Shown one piece after another: positions 51,201-62,675 of a stretch of 64,000 nucleotides of DNA. The position numbers were made by a program, and so were the translations under genes. Origin of the DNA: Eumeta japonica (Eukaryota; Arthropoda; Insecta; Lepidoptera; Psychidae); NCBI GenBank assembly GCA_005406025.1, contig BGZK01000188.1:62001-126000 (forward strand), given 5' to 3'. Position 1 is the stretch's first letter. Each line of letters opens with the position of its first letter. Under the pieces are notes generated by a model. The model saw only the letters and a list, made by a program, of their open reading frames with translations. It was not told where the DNA came from and did no database searches.

Positions 51201-54200
51201 ATATTGGTCTAATGTAACAAATACAACAACCAATTTAGAAAATCAATACTTCATATAATGTCAGTATTTTCATTGATATGAATGAATGACAATTATTGAA
51301 ACTTAACCTAACCTAACCACCTTGTTTGAAAAATTTTGTTTGTTTAGAGAAATTAATATATTTTTCAGTTAAATATTATGGAAATTCATATCCAACCCGA
51401 AGGAAGAAATAAAAATACAGTGGAATCTAAATAACTCGAACCTCGTTAAGTCGAAATCCTCAGTAAGGCGAAAACAATTGCCATTCCCTTCCGATGAACT
51501 CCTAAATACGCGGTATCTCGAATTATTTAGACTTTGTAACTAGAACAAAATGTTATTTCCCTATGAAGTATTGATAATACATATTTATACTCTATAACTC
51601 GAATTTCAAAAAGGAGACTCCGTAAGTCGTAAAGTGGTAAAATGTAATGACGTCTTACTTGGAATTCCCCGAAATAATATCAATGAATTCCAAAATGAAT
51701 GTTCGGGTTCGGGGCTTCTAATCTATTGTTTTTGCCTTGTACACGTGCAATGAATGAATACATTCGTGAAACTTTCTAGGTAACAGCTGTGAACGTTATG
51801 TTTATTCCTTGACACAGTCATATATATGTATCTCGAAGTTCTTGTTAAATCGAAAACTAGTTAACTCAAATTTTTTTGCATATCCCTTGACATTTGAGTT
51901 ATTGAGATTCCACTGTAATAGATCTCAGTTTGATACAATTTCATACTTATTTTGATTTATTGACATTTTTCATTTGCTTCAAGTAATTCTATTAGTTTCA
52001 GGTGCTTAAATGTAGGCCCTTCTTTTGTATGCTGTCAAATTGATCGAAATAAGCCTTTCTAGGGCATCCATACTGACTCCCCACTCTCATGCATTTGTTT
52101 CATACATCTTTTGAAGGATGCTTTTATTCACCTTTTTCAGATGGCCAAATCAATATACAAAAAGCCACATCTATTACTCTTGCTGTATTTTTTTGTACAA
52201 TAACTTAAGGGTTTTAGTATAAATTTTCAATTTCTATGAGAAAATTAATTTGTTTCCATGCGGACGCATGGCGAGGACTGGCGTATAAAGGGCGCGACCG
52301 GCGACAGTGGCCGTTTTGATCAAGTGTCTTCCTAATCTCGTAATCTCCTAAGGGCTCACTGATAATAGTAATTTGTAACAATAATAACATTTATATTAAA
52401 TACTTAAACATGAAATTATAAATCTTAATTTAATACTTGTTTGGCAGCTTGTCCCTTTCCAAACACCCGTGGTATGACACCATAGAGTTGTTGTATTGTT
52501 TTTAAAGCTTGTGCTACATTGTATATACAAGTTGGATCACCTTCCAAGTAATATTCTCTGGAACCAAAGTAATGTGATTTCAATTTTTTTGACTGTACCA
52601 AAGCTCCATTGCACTGTACATTGAGATTGTTCCAATGTGTATTTTTGACGTATGTATATAATTATGAATTTTCAATAGTTTTTTAATATTGATCCCACTT
52701 TTTGAGATACAAAAAAAAAAATAATGTAATTTAGAATAGTATAGTCAAAATCAATTATCAATCAATAGAATAGTCAAAAGCAATTTTATAAAACTCAAGA
52801 ATTTGGTTCAGGAAAGGCATTTAAGATAATGAGATGCATTAAGAAATGAAGAAAAAATTAATTACATACAAATATGTCAACCTTAATAAAAGTGTATTGA
52901 AAATAGGTAGACAGAGTGTTGCTATACAACAATGGTAAGAATATATGACAGTATGCTAAGTATGTTAAAGTGGACACTGGACGGCCAAGTACAGAAAACG
53001 TCACCCACCTATCTTGATGGAAGAAAACAAAATGAAAATGAAGATCAGGATGGCTGATTTATCGAATTGAGTTCATAAGGGAGGATAGAGAAATATTTGA
53101 AGCAACAACAGAAGTCAGTAACTGAAGTGTGACGAAATAGACTTACTAGGTGCGAATGGCTTATATGTATTATCAAAAGCTGACTTACTTTGAGGGACGT
53201 CAATAGTCGTTTAGCAATGCTCAGTATATTTTTATTTTACGATTTAAATTAAAGAATATTCCATTAAGGTGTGCACTCACATAGGAATTCATTTGTTTGA
53301 TTGTTGAATTATGCAATTTGATGGAGGGTGATAAAGCAATTTCTTTGAAGCACCAAACCTTTCAAGACTATTCGAGTCATACAAATAGTATTACTGATTT
53401 TCTGAAATGTTTTATTAATTTTTTTTAATAATCACCTGAAATCATTCTGTAATTCAAGTGACATCACATCACTCTCAAAAGGAAATATGTCACAATGAAA
53501 TTCTTGAATATTGATATTGAGAAGGACACCACGATTAGCCAGATGTTTTTCACAAAGTTCACTTTTTCTTGGCACAAAAAAGAGATGGTACTCTACAGAA
53601 ATACTTTTTGATCTGAAAACAATTTAGGATCCATTTAAATTGTTATAAAACATTTGATATATATATATATATTAGAATACAGCAAAAAATAAACAAATGA
53701 TTAAAATGGAATTGTTATATGTTATTAGACATTTAAATACCAATAAGGTAATATAATGTACAAATTTTAATGACAGATACTATCTTTAGTGTAAATAAAT
53801 AAAGAACTTACCTTATAGAGGATATATAATCAGCAACTAAGTCCATGAGCATTAATTTAGGTCTAGTAATGAAAATGATGTGCTTAGTAGAGATGGAAGG
53901 CAATATGCCTGGCCTCAGAGGAAACATATTTGCTACCTCGTGTTCTTGGAGTAAAGCATATTGAGCTATCAAGCCCACTGGACCTGCTAGCCATTCATCC
54001 CAGATTGTGACCTAATGAATAAAGAAAAAATGGGTCAAGTGTGAGTCGGTTTAACAAGGACAGGGTTCTGTTAAACTATTGCATAACCAACTGTGTATTT
54101 TAAATTTGATCTCAGTTTGTTTGCAATTAAAAACAAAAAATTAAACTACTACATACAAGTTTAATTTTTTAAAATCCCTACATAAAGTTAAGAAGAAAAA

Positions 54201-55824
54201 TTATTTTGTCTAATAAGTTTGGGGAAAAAAAAAAACAAAAATTGAATCCAACTTCTTTGTAAGAGAAAATCATCAAAGTTCACCAAAGGTGCCTCGCCTA
54301 CTGGAACTTCTTAATTCTTCCTAAATTAAATAAGATATTTACACATTCTTTTTTGGAAGTATTTTTAATTTTTATAAGAATTAAAAAAACTTGGGAATTT
54401 AATTTAAACATTTAGGGTAAACTATGAATGAGGACCTATTTATTTGATACTTCACATGACACATTTGATTAAATTTTTTAACTTTTTGGTAATTTGCCGC
54501 CAAAAATTAATCCCTAACATCAGAATTGCTAATGTCACACATTAATCAATTAATTTTGCGCCTGGAGGCAAATTTCATAATTTTTGTTTAATGGATTCAT
54601 ATAAAATAAATTATGACAGACAATTAGGAAAGCATAAGTAGAGAGTAAATTTGTAAGTTTCTTTTCATCAGATGTACAACATCTTGAAAATGGCATTTTA
54701 AGATGCAATAGAACCATGCGGCCATACAAAAATGAGCCAGTTCGACCTGTGACTTAATACATTTACAAAATTTCAAAAATACAGATGTGAAGCAACACTT
54801 CCATTGTCATTTCAACCAGTGAGTGATCCGACGACCCTTTTGCTTTCCATTAGTTATTCAATTGTTTCTTAAAAACTCCAGTAGCCCACTCTCCCCTCCA
54901 TCCTATATCACATTCTTTCCCAGAAGGCTGGCAACACATTGATGACTACTCTGGGGTTACAAGAGATTATAGGCGACATTGATCACTTGTTGTCTAGTGA
55001 ATTACATGCTCATTTGCCCCTTCGAATGCCATAAAAAATTAATAAAACCTTTATGTATTGTTAAGGTGATGATAAGAACTCAAATCAATATTGATTTTAA
55101 TTGTTTTGGTATGTCTGGAAGTTTGTCAGATATGTTTATTGTCACTCAAGTCAATAGTATGACTACTGAAAATGCACAATCAACATTATTAGAAACTTCT
55201 GTTATAGAATATCATGGAAATAGAAAAGCAAAGAATTATAAGGTCGAACAAATTTACATTCATTTGTCACACAACTCATACAAATGTAAATATGAGATAT
55301 TTTTAAACTGAATAAATCTCTTACAAAGGATCTTATTGTAATCTTCTTTAGATGTAATTTTGAATGACATTGTTATTTCTTAACCGAAGAGGAAAAATGA
55401 GAACACTCGTTTATGATAGGTAGAGAAAGAATAAGGGCACAGGGTGAACATCTGTACGGCGGCAAAACCAATATCGTATGCCATGCCTATTATAAAGCCA
55501 ATTTCGTTTGGTCATTTTGTATATGTAAGAATACTTCTATGCTTTTCTATTTCGATGTAGAATATCAAAAAGAAAGAATTCATTAAATTTGGGAAAATTC
55601 AGTAAATTCACGAATATCAGACTAATATAGAAACGAGTTGTGCTTGCTTCGTTATCATGTTTTTGGGTTAAACAATACTTTATTACTAACTATTAATTAC
55701 TACTAATACTTTTTACAATCACCTTAGTGCCCTCACATTGTTGTATAAGGTTTAGCAATTCTTTTTTCATAGTTTCTTGCAGCAAAGCCACATTGAGCCG
55801 CCCACCAGAAAGGTGAGTGCTCAT
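38555..55824 (-). CDS. Vps33A: Vps33A (carnation), Sec1/Munc18-family HOPS/CORVET subunit, 11 exons
   Basis: SM protein of the class C core, acting in SNARE assembly for endosome-lysosome fusion and pigment-granule biogenesis. Exons with matching phase: 55824-55723, 54011-53812, 53612-53436, 52557-52437, 51122-50969, 50149-49992, 49757-49587, 47233-47108, 46503-46318, 39758-39641 and 38832-38555. The joined frame is 596 codons plus stop, the same length as human VPS33A as I recall it. Landmarks are [20 protein letters not shown] (start), [107 protein letters not shown] and [23 protein letters not shown]33A rather than VPS33B is favoured by length and C-terminus. Nothing is missing. Introns carry many mobile elements. 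Confidence 0.96.
41340..41850 (+). pseudogene. hAT-transposase-like fossil
   Basis: The plus strand at about 41371-41460 encodes [20 protein letters not shown], which resembles the DUF4371-type motif (…DETTD.S..EQL) of hAT/ZMYM-like transposases. About 150-200 bp on, [14 protein letters not shown] resembles the later TRW motif of the same proteins. Stops and shifts separate the pieces. No intact frame or clear ends are visible. Confidence 0.45.
42322..42752 (-). repeat. LTR (3' LTR of minus-strand element)
   Basis: 431 bp, TG…CA ends, near-identical to the second LTR at 44759-45189. Just inside it is a short frame tail ([16 protein letters not shown]) that may be the end of pol. Confidence 0.93.
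42990..43260. repeat. 54-bp minisatellite inside the LTR element
   Basis: The word ACAACGACCTC recurs at 42995, 43049, 43103 and 43157, exactly 54 bp apart, then in altered form near 43219. Because 54 is a multiple of three, frames stay open on both strands. The minus frame reads an 18-residue unit close to [19 protein letters not shown] treat these as composition artefacts of the repeat. Confidence 0.9.
43575..44150 (-). pseudogene. Retrotransposon Gag zinc knuckle plus aspartic protease (partial)
   Basis: A 191-codon open frame inside the LTR element. A CCHC knuckle, [14 protein letters not shown] (C-X2-C-X4-H-X4-C), marks nucleocapsid-type RNA binding. About 55 residues on, [17 protein letters not shown] is the retropepsin active site with Asp-Ser-Gly. 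The [10 protein letters not shown] stretch resembles the protease's C-terminal ILGxD-type loop. Reverse transcriptase is expected next in an intact element but is absent. The frame does not join the Gag N-terminal piece. Confidence 0.85.
44426..44791 (-). pseudogene. Retrotransposon Gag N-terminal piece (truncated)
   Basis: It starts in the 5' LTR with [20 protein letters not shown] and continues to [17 protein letters not shown] and ADMC, typical of the start of gypsy-like Gag in insects. After that the frame loses Gag character, which suggests a deletion joining it to non-Gag sequence. Confidence 0.7.
44759..45189 (-). repeat. LTR (5' LTR of minus-strand element)
   Basis: 431 bp. The Gag ATG (44791-44789) lies inside this LTR, 33 bp before its end, so the first eleven Gag codons are LTR-encoded. 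A TA microsatellite follows directly on the right. Confidence 0.93.
45190..45222. repeat. TA microsatellite flanking the LTR element
   Basis: A run of AT dinucleotides continues the TA run left of the element (42306-42321). The two were one microsatellite before insertion. Confidence 0.9.
47108..47233 (-). CDS. Vps33A: Vps33A coding exon 8
   Basis: A 42-codon, phase-0 exon ([20 protein letters not shown] and so on). Its acceptor (TTCTACAG) is preceded by only about 27 bases of original intron before a hAT MITE target duplication begins at 47261. The apparent upstream ATG frame that reads out of this exon comes from MITE sequence and is not coding. Confidence 0.93.
47269..47467. mobile_element. 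hAT-type MITE (199 bp) next to Vps33A exon 8
   Basis: The ends are CAGCGATGGGCAAAG and, inverted, CAGTGGTGGGCAAAC. Both sides carry an exact 8-bp duplication, TTCTAGGT (47261-47268 and 47468-47475). It has GC-rich 'CGGCCCGC' subterminal motifs and no coding capacity. It lies in the intron right before the exon 8 acceptor. Confidence 0.9.
47660..47800 (+). repeat. Dispersed repeat with CCAT(A/C)AATTATGTCA core, copy 1
   Basis: GGGTCATCCATCAATTATGTCA and later GGTAGTCACATTTATATGAC resemble a widespread insect repeat whose name I cannot give. A second copy lies in opposite orientation at about 48490-48610. Confidence 0.35.
47971..48199. mobile_element. hAT-type MITE (229 bp)
   Basis: The left end TAGTGGCGTAGCTAG and the inverted right end TAATGGCATAGCTAG match at 13 of 15 positions. 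An exact 8-bp duplication, CTTCCAAC, flanks it (47963-47970 and 48200-48207). It is non-coding and sits in Vps33A intron 7. Confidence 0.9.
48490..48610 (-). repeat. Dispersed repeat with CCATAAATCATGTCA core, copy 2
   Basis: On the minus strand it reads CCATAAATCATGTCACAC, then AAGGGGAAGGGAGAAGG and GGCTTTGTGATGTCACAT. This is the same family as copy 1 at 47660, in the opposite orientation. Confidence 0.35.
48760..48967 (+). mobile_element. Non-autonomous Helitron-like element (208 bp)
   Basis: It starts TCTATCTATATATATATA and ends CAGCTAG, with A before and T after, fitting Helitron TC…CTRR ends and A/T insertion. A small hairpin (CCC-A-GC/GC-GGG, 48942-48955) lies 12 nt before the end, as Helitrons have. 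It has no coding capacity. Confidence 0.5.
50423..50446. repeat. TATAG pentanucleotide microsatellite
   Basis: About five consecutive TATAG units lie in the Vps33A intron between exons 5 and 6. Confidence 0.85.
51418..51915. mobile_element. pogo/Tigger-like non-autonomous element (498 bp)
   Basis: The left end CAGTGGAATCTAAATAACTC and the inverted right end CAGTGGAATCTCAATAACTC match almost fully, and both are flanked by TA. Inside are repeated 'AACTCGAA', 'AAGTCGAAA' and 'TATCTCGAA' words, as in pogo-superfamily ends. No transposase frame remains. Confidence 0.8.
54890..55040 (+). repeat. LINE 3' tail, CR1-like
   Basis: 'AAGGCTGGCAACACATTGAT', 'CTCTGGGGTTACAAG', 'GGCGACATTGATCACTTG' and 'CATGCTCATTTGCC' appear in the order seen in CR1-type LINE 3' ends common in Lepidoptera. 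The frame running through it is not a gene. Confidence 0.45.
55723..55824 (-). CDS. Vps33A: Vps33A coding exon 1
   Basis: It opens at ATG 55824 (context AAAAATGAG) with [20 protein letters not shown], aligned with the N-terminus of animal VPS33A, which fixes the start. It ends GGCACTAAG at a GTGATT donor. The sequence before the ATG is AT-rich leader, and no TATA-like promoter is obvious. Confidence 0.95.
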
Positions 55825-56104
55825 TTTTCTTTTATAAATCTAACACAAAATGGTAAAATTTGAATAAAATAAGGCGTTTAACACGATATATATTTATTAT
55901 TTATTTTCCTCATATCAAAATGAAAACACTGAAAAACTTGAATGTATTGAAACGTCACTGTCACTCATAAATGACACTATCAAGCTGTGTTGCTAACTCC
56001 ATCCTAGTGTAAGAATAAAATTATAAACAATCGTGCTCAAAAAATTATGTAAAACTACATATTAATTAAAAAATTGGTTGTCTTTAAAGTCGGTTTACGA
56101 GCGA

Positions 56105-56455
56105 TAATTTTACGTGATAACGTCATAAGAAAACATTGATGAAAAATTGCATACTTTTACGAGTTGAATTGAATTATTATCACTTGCCGCAATTGTTGTT
56201 GTAATAAATAATGGAAACGACATTAACTTTTCACTTCACTTTATAAACAGTTGACAAAACAGTTCACGTGTAGGTTGTGTGCGGCCGCTGTCTCTCTTGT
56301 ACTCGGACGCATCGGCCAATGGAGTGGAAGAGAGATCGCTCGTTCCGCGCTCTCGCTCGCACGCTCGGCTCAGGCGGAACGCGACAATGAGTCATGCTTT
56401 TTCGTGCGTGCAGCCGGCGTTCGTCGATTTATAAGACGTTATCAAGTCAAAAACT
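56105..56455. mobile_element. GC-rich element with inverted ends
   Basis: TTTACGTGATAACGTCATAAG (56109-56129) is mirrored by an inverted TTATAAGACGTTATCAAGTCAAAA-type end near 56430-56453. The interior (56270-56430) is very CpG-rich, with a CCAAT word and 'CGCTCTCGCTCGCACGCTCG'. The 80-codon frame across it looks compositional. No target duplication could be defined, so family and exact ends are open. Confidence 0.4.
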
Positions 56456-59400
56456 CTATGAACATCAAACTTTTGAACAGATTAAGAAAATAAACATGCA
56501 AGTAAAAATGTCTTACATAATAGCAATTATTATAACATGTATATGTATAGCGGTATAGATATTATAGCTTACGCGCCGTCCACAGCCCCGTGCGTGGTCC
56601 GGACGCGAACGATGAAGCTGAATAGAATACCAGCTAACAGCATCGCCGAACCAGTTATTTTTTTTAGGGGGAATTTTTTTGTGGGTTTCAGCCCTACACT
56701 ACCTATGCGAGGGTGTGCGAGATACACATTTTTTACCTTCTCCTCGTCGCAAGAGGGGAAAAAAATTATAGCTTACTGTCTTATTTTCAATTTGGAAACC
56801 TAGTTGATTTTCCGTTTATCTTTGTTTTTGAAATCGTATACGTTTTTTGCTCCTATCTCACTTTTTTATTCTTTATTGGCGGTGTTTTATTAAAATCAGA
56901 CTCGTACCTACCCATTACTATCGTTTACCATAGTCGTAACTTTGCACTTCATTTTCGATGGACCTAGTAACAAAAATATTTACAACAACAATAGATCGAA
57001 TAAAAATCTAAACAGATAACAGGTCGAGCAAGACAAAAGATTCCTGAGTAATAAATAATAGAATGGCGGTAAAACAGCTTCATCGACCATTTAGTCTATA
57101 TTGTGTGTGTTATATTTACTATAGTCACTACCGCTATCTATTAAATCGATTGACAATTATGTAGGCCGGTTCGATAGTTGTAGGTTTTGCTGGAATCAAT
57201 TAAGTGTAAAGACGACGTAGTAAGTGAAATACACGGCGCTAAAACAGTACTGCGCTATAAAATAGCTATAGATTTAGAGGATTAACTAAAAATTGAGAGG
57301 ATATCCAATAAACTGTTAATACAATTAAAACTGTAGGGTTTGCAGCATTAAGTGTCAATTCTGAACTTCAACCACCAAATCTACCTAGTATTTTTTAAAC
57401 TAGAAATTAGAATAAGTGATGTTTTTCAGTAAAATAACGAATTTGTAACTTGCTATTATATTATGAAGAATTCAAATTTGACAATGATAATGCCACTATA
57501 TTTATAAGATAATAGAAAATAGTTAAGGTCAAATTACAAATCTTTACTTATAAATAATGTTACTAAATAGATCCTAAAAGTGGCTGAAAGTTTAATAGTC
57601 TAGTTCACAAATTGATCAGCATTCAAAACCCAAATACAAAAATAAGAATCCAAAAATCTAAAGACAATTTCTATAAATACATACGCAATTTTTTTCAATA
57701 ATTGGTTGTAACTGACGATTTTTGTAAAATTTATTAATTTCGAAAAATTAAATATTATGTCATTGGGAATTTATTTACAAAAAAATTGTTAATTTAATAA
57801 GCAATAAATTATTGCTAATTTTTTGTTCTCAATTGTACTTAAATATGAGAAATTTCAAATATGATTTTTATAGAAAAAAAAATTTCTCACCTAATTATTA
57901 TGATTATGGATTAAAAAAAAAACGATTAAGACAACTAAATAGTAAAAAAATGAAATATAAAGCTACTTTTCACTTAAGAAATTTACAAACAAATGATGTA
58001 AAAAAGGTTCCAACATTTTCAAATTATTTAATGCTATTTTTATATTCAAAAACATGCAATTCAATTTCATATCTCAATTTTTGGTAATTCTAAAAATTAT
58101 GACACAATAAATAACTTTTAAAAACTCTTACAACGATCGATCGATCTTGTTATTCGTATATATACAGAAAAAGGGTTCCAAGAATGAAAAAAATTGTAGA
58201 AAAGTTATATAAATATTTTTTGTTGTCTTCAATGAAAAAGGTGATCCGAAAATATGATGTTAACTAACTACTTTACTGTTTGACATATACATTTTTTTAT
58301 CGGCAATTTATTCTTTTAAGTGATAAAATTTATCATAATTTATTCTAATTTTATACTAATATTTAATACTATAAAAAAATTTACGTGGTGTATTCACTTA
58401 AAAGCGATGCACATTCTTATAGCAGTCACCAGAGTACAATTTTTTAGTGTTAAGTGAAAAATATGAGTAATGGAGAGTTCCGGAAAACTCACTCTTTTGT
58501 TGGAAATTTCCATCTTTCCAACTACAAAAATTGTATTGAAATGCTTTAAAAGTTCTAGAATTCTTAGGCGTAACAATTATTTTCATGATCAAAAGGATTA
58601 TTTATCTCAAGAATTTTAAAGCTTTTATGACTTTATCAAATCGAGATTTCGTTATTTAGAAGTTAGAAATAGGCTAATGCTGTTGGATCGTCTTAATGTG
58701 GATAAAACCAGTCAAGTGCGAGTTTGGCTCGTACATTTAAATTTTAAACTATTCTTAGTGCGAAATTCAAAAGAAGTCGAATACAGCACTTTATTAATAA
58801 TTCTGAAAAATTTAATCATATCACAATTTAATTTTATCCGTATCTAGTGATAAGCGTATAAAATTTAAGGGTATGCATTGTTCTGATAGGTTTATAAGGG
58901 TAACATCAGAATATTTATTCGAATATTTTACTAGAAATAACTAGTTATTTTGCCAATAGTATTTGGAATGTACTGAAATGTTAATTTATTCTGCATTAAA
59001 AAAAGTGTGTGTATGAAAGCATGTGAGCAGTTGTACTTATTTGGCGTTAATAGAATAAAAAAATTACTTCTTTACGTATTTAAATATTTTGTAATATGTC
59101 ATGCAATTCTCACGAGGTATTTTTAAAAGTTTATTTTAGTACTGCCATATTTTAGTTTCAAATAGAAATATTTCAATAGATTTACGGATGCGGTTAAAAG
59201 TTTATAGTATTTGTGCGTACTAGATGACATTTTTTTTATTGTTCTTAGTTATGATTTTTTTGAAATATGTGTTTGTAAGGAAACATGGCTAAACCTTATA
59301 TGACAGTAAGAAAATCAAAACAATAAAAAAAGAATTTCTGGAACTATTTAAATAAATTTTGAACTAAATAAAACTATTGATGAATGCCATTAACTATCAT

Positions 59401-60033
59401 GAATATAAGTTGAAATAAATAAACTTAAATCGAATTAAATTACATTTATTTTATATATTAAAAACAAATTAATCTGGTGCGTATTTTTTTTCTATAAATA
59501 TAATTTTATTCGTAAGAAACTTTGACATTTAATAGTTTCAAATAGAAATATGTGAATACATGTACGAATGCGTTTGTAAGAAAACATCTGTAGAGACACA
59601 ACTTTGAAACACTATACATGAAACCGCAAAATAAATAAATTCTTTTTAAAAACGAATTTCATGGTATCTGACGTCAACATGCGCAATTTTCGTAGCTTTA
59701 TTACTCGAATTAACATCATGGTGTTTTACATCGGCGCGCACAAAAACGTTATTAAAATACATCACACAGATTTTTTCACCATAACGCTTCCAAAAAAGTA
59801 TAACTTCAAATACCTTTTTGCAGAAAAATAGTCTTCGAGGCCAAAAAACCTTTTCAGAAAAACTTGAATAATTGACGAAGAAGAATTGAAGACGATAAGA
59901 CGTAAACAAAAAAAAAGGGTTGTGGCTATATTATGGACATGGCCGTGTGTTGTACGTAAATACGTGTAGGTAACCGGTAATATTTTCTATATAAAATACG
60001 TTATTTTACGTACGTTATAATTATGTGTGAACA

Positions 60034-60306
60034 CTAAGAAGTGGGCACCTTGTCCGAATTCAATGATTTCTTACAAGTACCGCACAGTTTAAAGTTAACC
60101 ACTGGCTCTTCAGGGAAAGTATTATTAAGCAGCGGTAAGTATTTTTCTTTTGTTTGTTTCAATGAGCTCAGAAACCATAGACCATCACAAACATCACACT
60201 CACGTCCGAATGGTTTGTTAACAAACGTCGTAGTGAAACGTGCATTAGCTGCTGCCCAATGAGTCTTCATAATCGATGATCGAACACAATCGATGATCGA
60301 ACACAA
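60034..60306 (-). pseudogene. Helitron-associated DUF6570-like fragment
   Basis: The minus frame holds FGRECDVCDGLWFLSSLKQT, a KEKYLPLLNNTFPEE stretch and VVNFKLCGTCKKSL. The paired Cys motifs (CDVCD and CGTC) and 'LWF' resemble the Cys-rich DUF6570 region found before the Helitron helicase in arthropod elements. Only about 60 residues match; no Rep or helicase follows. A short direct repeat of CGATGATCGAACACAAT precedes it (about 60272-60312). Confidence 0.5.
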
Positions 60307-61344
60307 TCGATGCCTACATCATCCGGCGTCGATATAGAAGCGATTTCATCATCCGCTTGTATAATTTAAACCGTCCCAGCTGCAGATGTACTGGCACCGT
60401 CGTTGATCCGCTCAGCCGCATTCATTCTTTTCGTTTCCGTTTTCGTTTCGCAAGTTTCCGGCACTGTTTCCAATCGGTAATATGGTGATTTATTCATATT
60501 ACATAGTTCTCTTGAGAAGCCCTTTCCAACCGTATGTTATCTATGTATTTGGATTTGGCTTTTGACGTGTATAAGAAAATATTATATATTTTTGATATTT
60601 AATAAATTTTTATTTTAACACCATATAATGAAAGGTGGAAAAAAGTGTAAAGTGAAATAATGTATAAATAATACATTGTAATTATTTCACATTAATATCT
60701 TTTATATGCAATCGATAAATTATGGCGAGAGTTTACGACTGAAATTTGAACAATTGTCGTAGCTTCTCCGACTCAAAAATTATACTAAATGGAAATTTAG
60801 AAACTTAGCAAAGTGGTCTCAAAATGGAGGCGCTTACCCTCCTCCTCGCGAGATACGTCACAGTCCTCATATAGCGCAACGAATTCTTTGATCCTTTAGC
60901 TATCCAGTAGTGCAATTAAATTTTGAATGAAGATGTTAGATTTGTAGCTGCAACACCAAACTGTACCCCCCGATTTTGTTATCATTCATTCTCCCACTAA
61001 GGAAGCAATTTTAAAAATAAGTACATATTCACGTCAAAAATAAGAAGATTAAGACAAAAATGTAATCTACACTTTTCTTGAGATTTGTTGAAATATCTTC
61101 GACCCTCATAGTTTTTTCCATAAAGCATGGATGAATTCCCATATGTCTGAATTATTTCAGATTTTTCTGGTTCTTCAAATATAAAAGGAGGAGTAATCAA
61201 ACTTTAAAGGTTTTTGACTATTACACGAAATTCAAGAAATGTATATTTGGAAAAAAAAATGTTCGCGAGCGTGTTCATCAGATTTTAATCACCTGCCGAG
61301 GCATAACTACTATATTTTCCATTCATATCGAGGGAGTAGATGAT

Positions 61345-61725
61345 CTACGATGCCCTAGTGCGGGCCGGGGGCTGCCAATGACCGTTGTCACCAATGCGAT
61401 GACATCGTTCAGGACAGACGAAGCGTCCTCGCCGAGTCTCGGGGTCGTATTGGTAAAGTGCACTTAAGTGCGGCGTTCCATTTTGAGATTGGAAAGGGCA
61501 AGACAGTTGTAGTGTTTCGTTATGAAATATAATATTTGTATGTCTCGCTCGCACGTTATTTCTTCAGATGGTCCATTATTTGTGTGAGGTTTATTAATAC
61601 GACCCTGGCAGCGTGTGGTATAATTTGACTTGAGACAAAAATTCATCACTCAATTCGCCCGTGATTAAAATTTAACCCGATACGAAGGCAACGCACTCAA
61701 CCGCTGAGCCACTGCCACTCTTTTG
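61345..61725 (-). repeat. tRNA-derived SINE-like segment
   Basis: On the minus strand, TGGCTCAGCGGTTGAGTGCG near 61705 fits an RNA polymerase III box A exactly. About 35 bp on, ATCGGGTTAAATTTT could be a decayed box B. A GC-richer body follows down to about 61345. It does not fold as a canonical tRNA by eye. Confidence 0.35.
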
Positions 61726-62675
61726 ATTTTTTTTTATATGACCATACAATTTATTTAGATATTTTTTTATTACCTTTTACTTTTTGAACCCTCCTGTATA
61801 TTGTTTTAGAATATTTTAGAGAAAATTAATATTAAATTATATGTGATAAAAATGTTATGTAGCTATCCCTAATTTTAGATCTGTATATTTAAAAGGTTTT
61901 TGAAATTAACGATTGTGGCACAGAAAACACAGGCAAGTATTTTCTAAGGGTTCCGTTTCTTCTTCTTTAGATATATAATTTAAAAACCAATAAAAATAGG
62001 CAAGTAAAAAAGCTCCAAAATTACAATCTTACAGTTTATAAGAAAAATGAAATCATGGGGCGGCTGTATTTAATTAACGATACAAACTTTTTGAAAATTC
62101 ATATGATTTTAAAACAGTCAGATATGACAATTTTAGTTCATACAAGCCATGGATGCAAGTAGACATTCAACAATTACATGAGTTAATTAAATGAGTTGTA
62201 TTGGTGAAATTCAGTGCAATAACTGTAAAATCAAATGAGAATACTTGAAACTTGAAAAATAACCGTACGTATTGGGCAAGTGTTAAGGTGAGTCTGGAAA
62301 TTGTTGCTGTTGTTATGTGATTCTCCTAAACGATGAAATAATCACTGTCAGTATATTGCCCTATTAAGCACACATGCGTATAAAAAAATATATATTTTAA
62401 AAATCCTACAAAAGACAAATATTTTTATTGACATTTTCAAATGTTCCCTCTTTTTTAAATGTCCTTCTTATAACTTTTAGGCAAAAGTAGCAATACTAAT
62501 AAGAACATGAATGCGTGTTCGAATTGTATCGCGATGAGTACATTCAAAGTTCTAGTTTATTTCATTTATTTAAAATTCAATTACTACCGCATAGTGTGCC
62601 AAAAATTTTTTTTCGAATTAATTATGATTACTTATATGGAGTCGGATATCTTCACGTTTTAATCATATTTTCTAA

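Larger units (their letters stand above)
49758..55722. other. Vps33A introns 1-6
   Basis: The introns between exons 1 and 7 are AT-rich. Recognisable contents are a TATAG microsatellite (about 50423-50446), a pogo/Tigger-like element (51418-51915), TA repeats near 53660 and a LINE tail (about 54890-55040). The intron at 52558-53435 holds nothing I can name. Confidence 0.6.

Noticed and set aside
55825..56100. Bidirectional promoter with a gene to the right of Vps33A
   Set aside because: No conserved plus-strand coding sequence found to the right edge of the window.
56251..56493. 80-codon plus-strand frame rich in Arg/Ala
   Set aside because: It lies inside a CpG-rich inverted-end element and has no recognisable motif.
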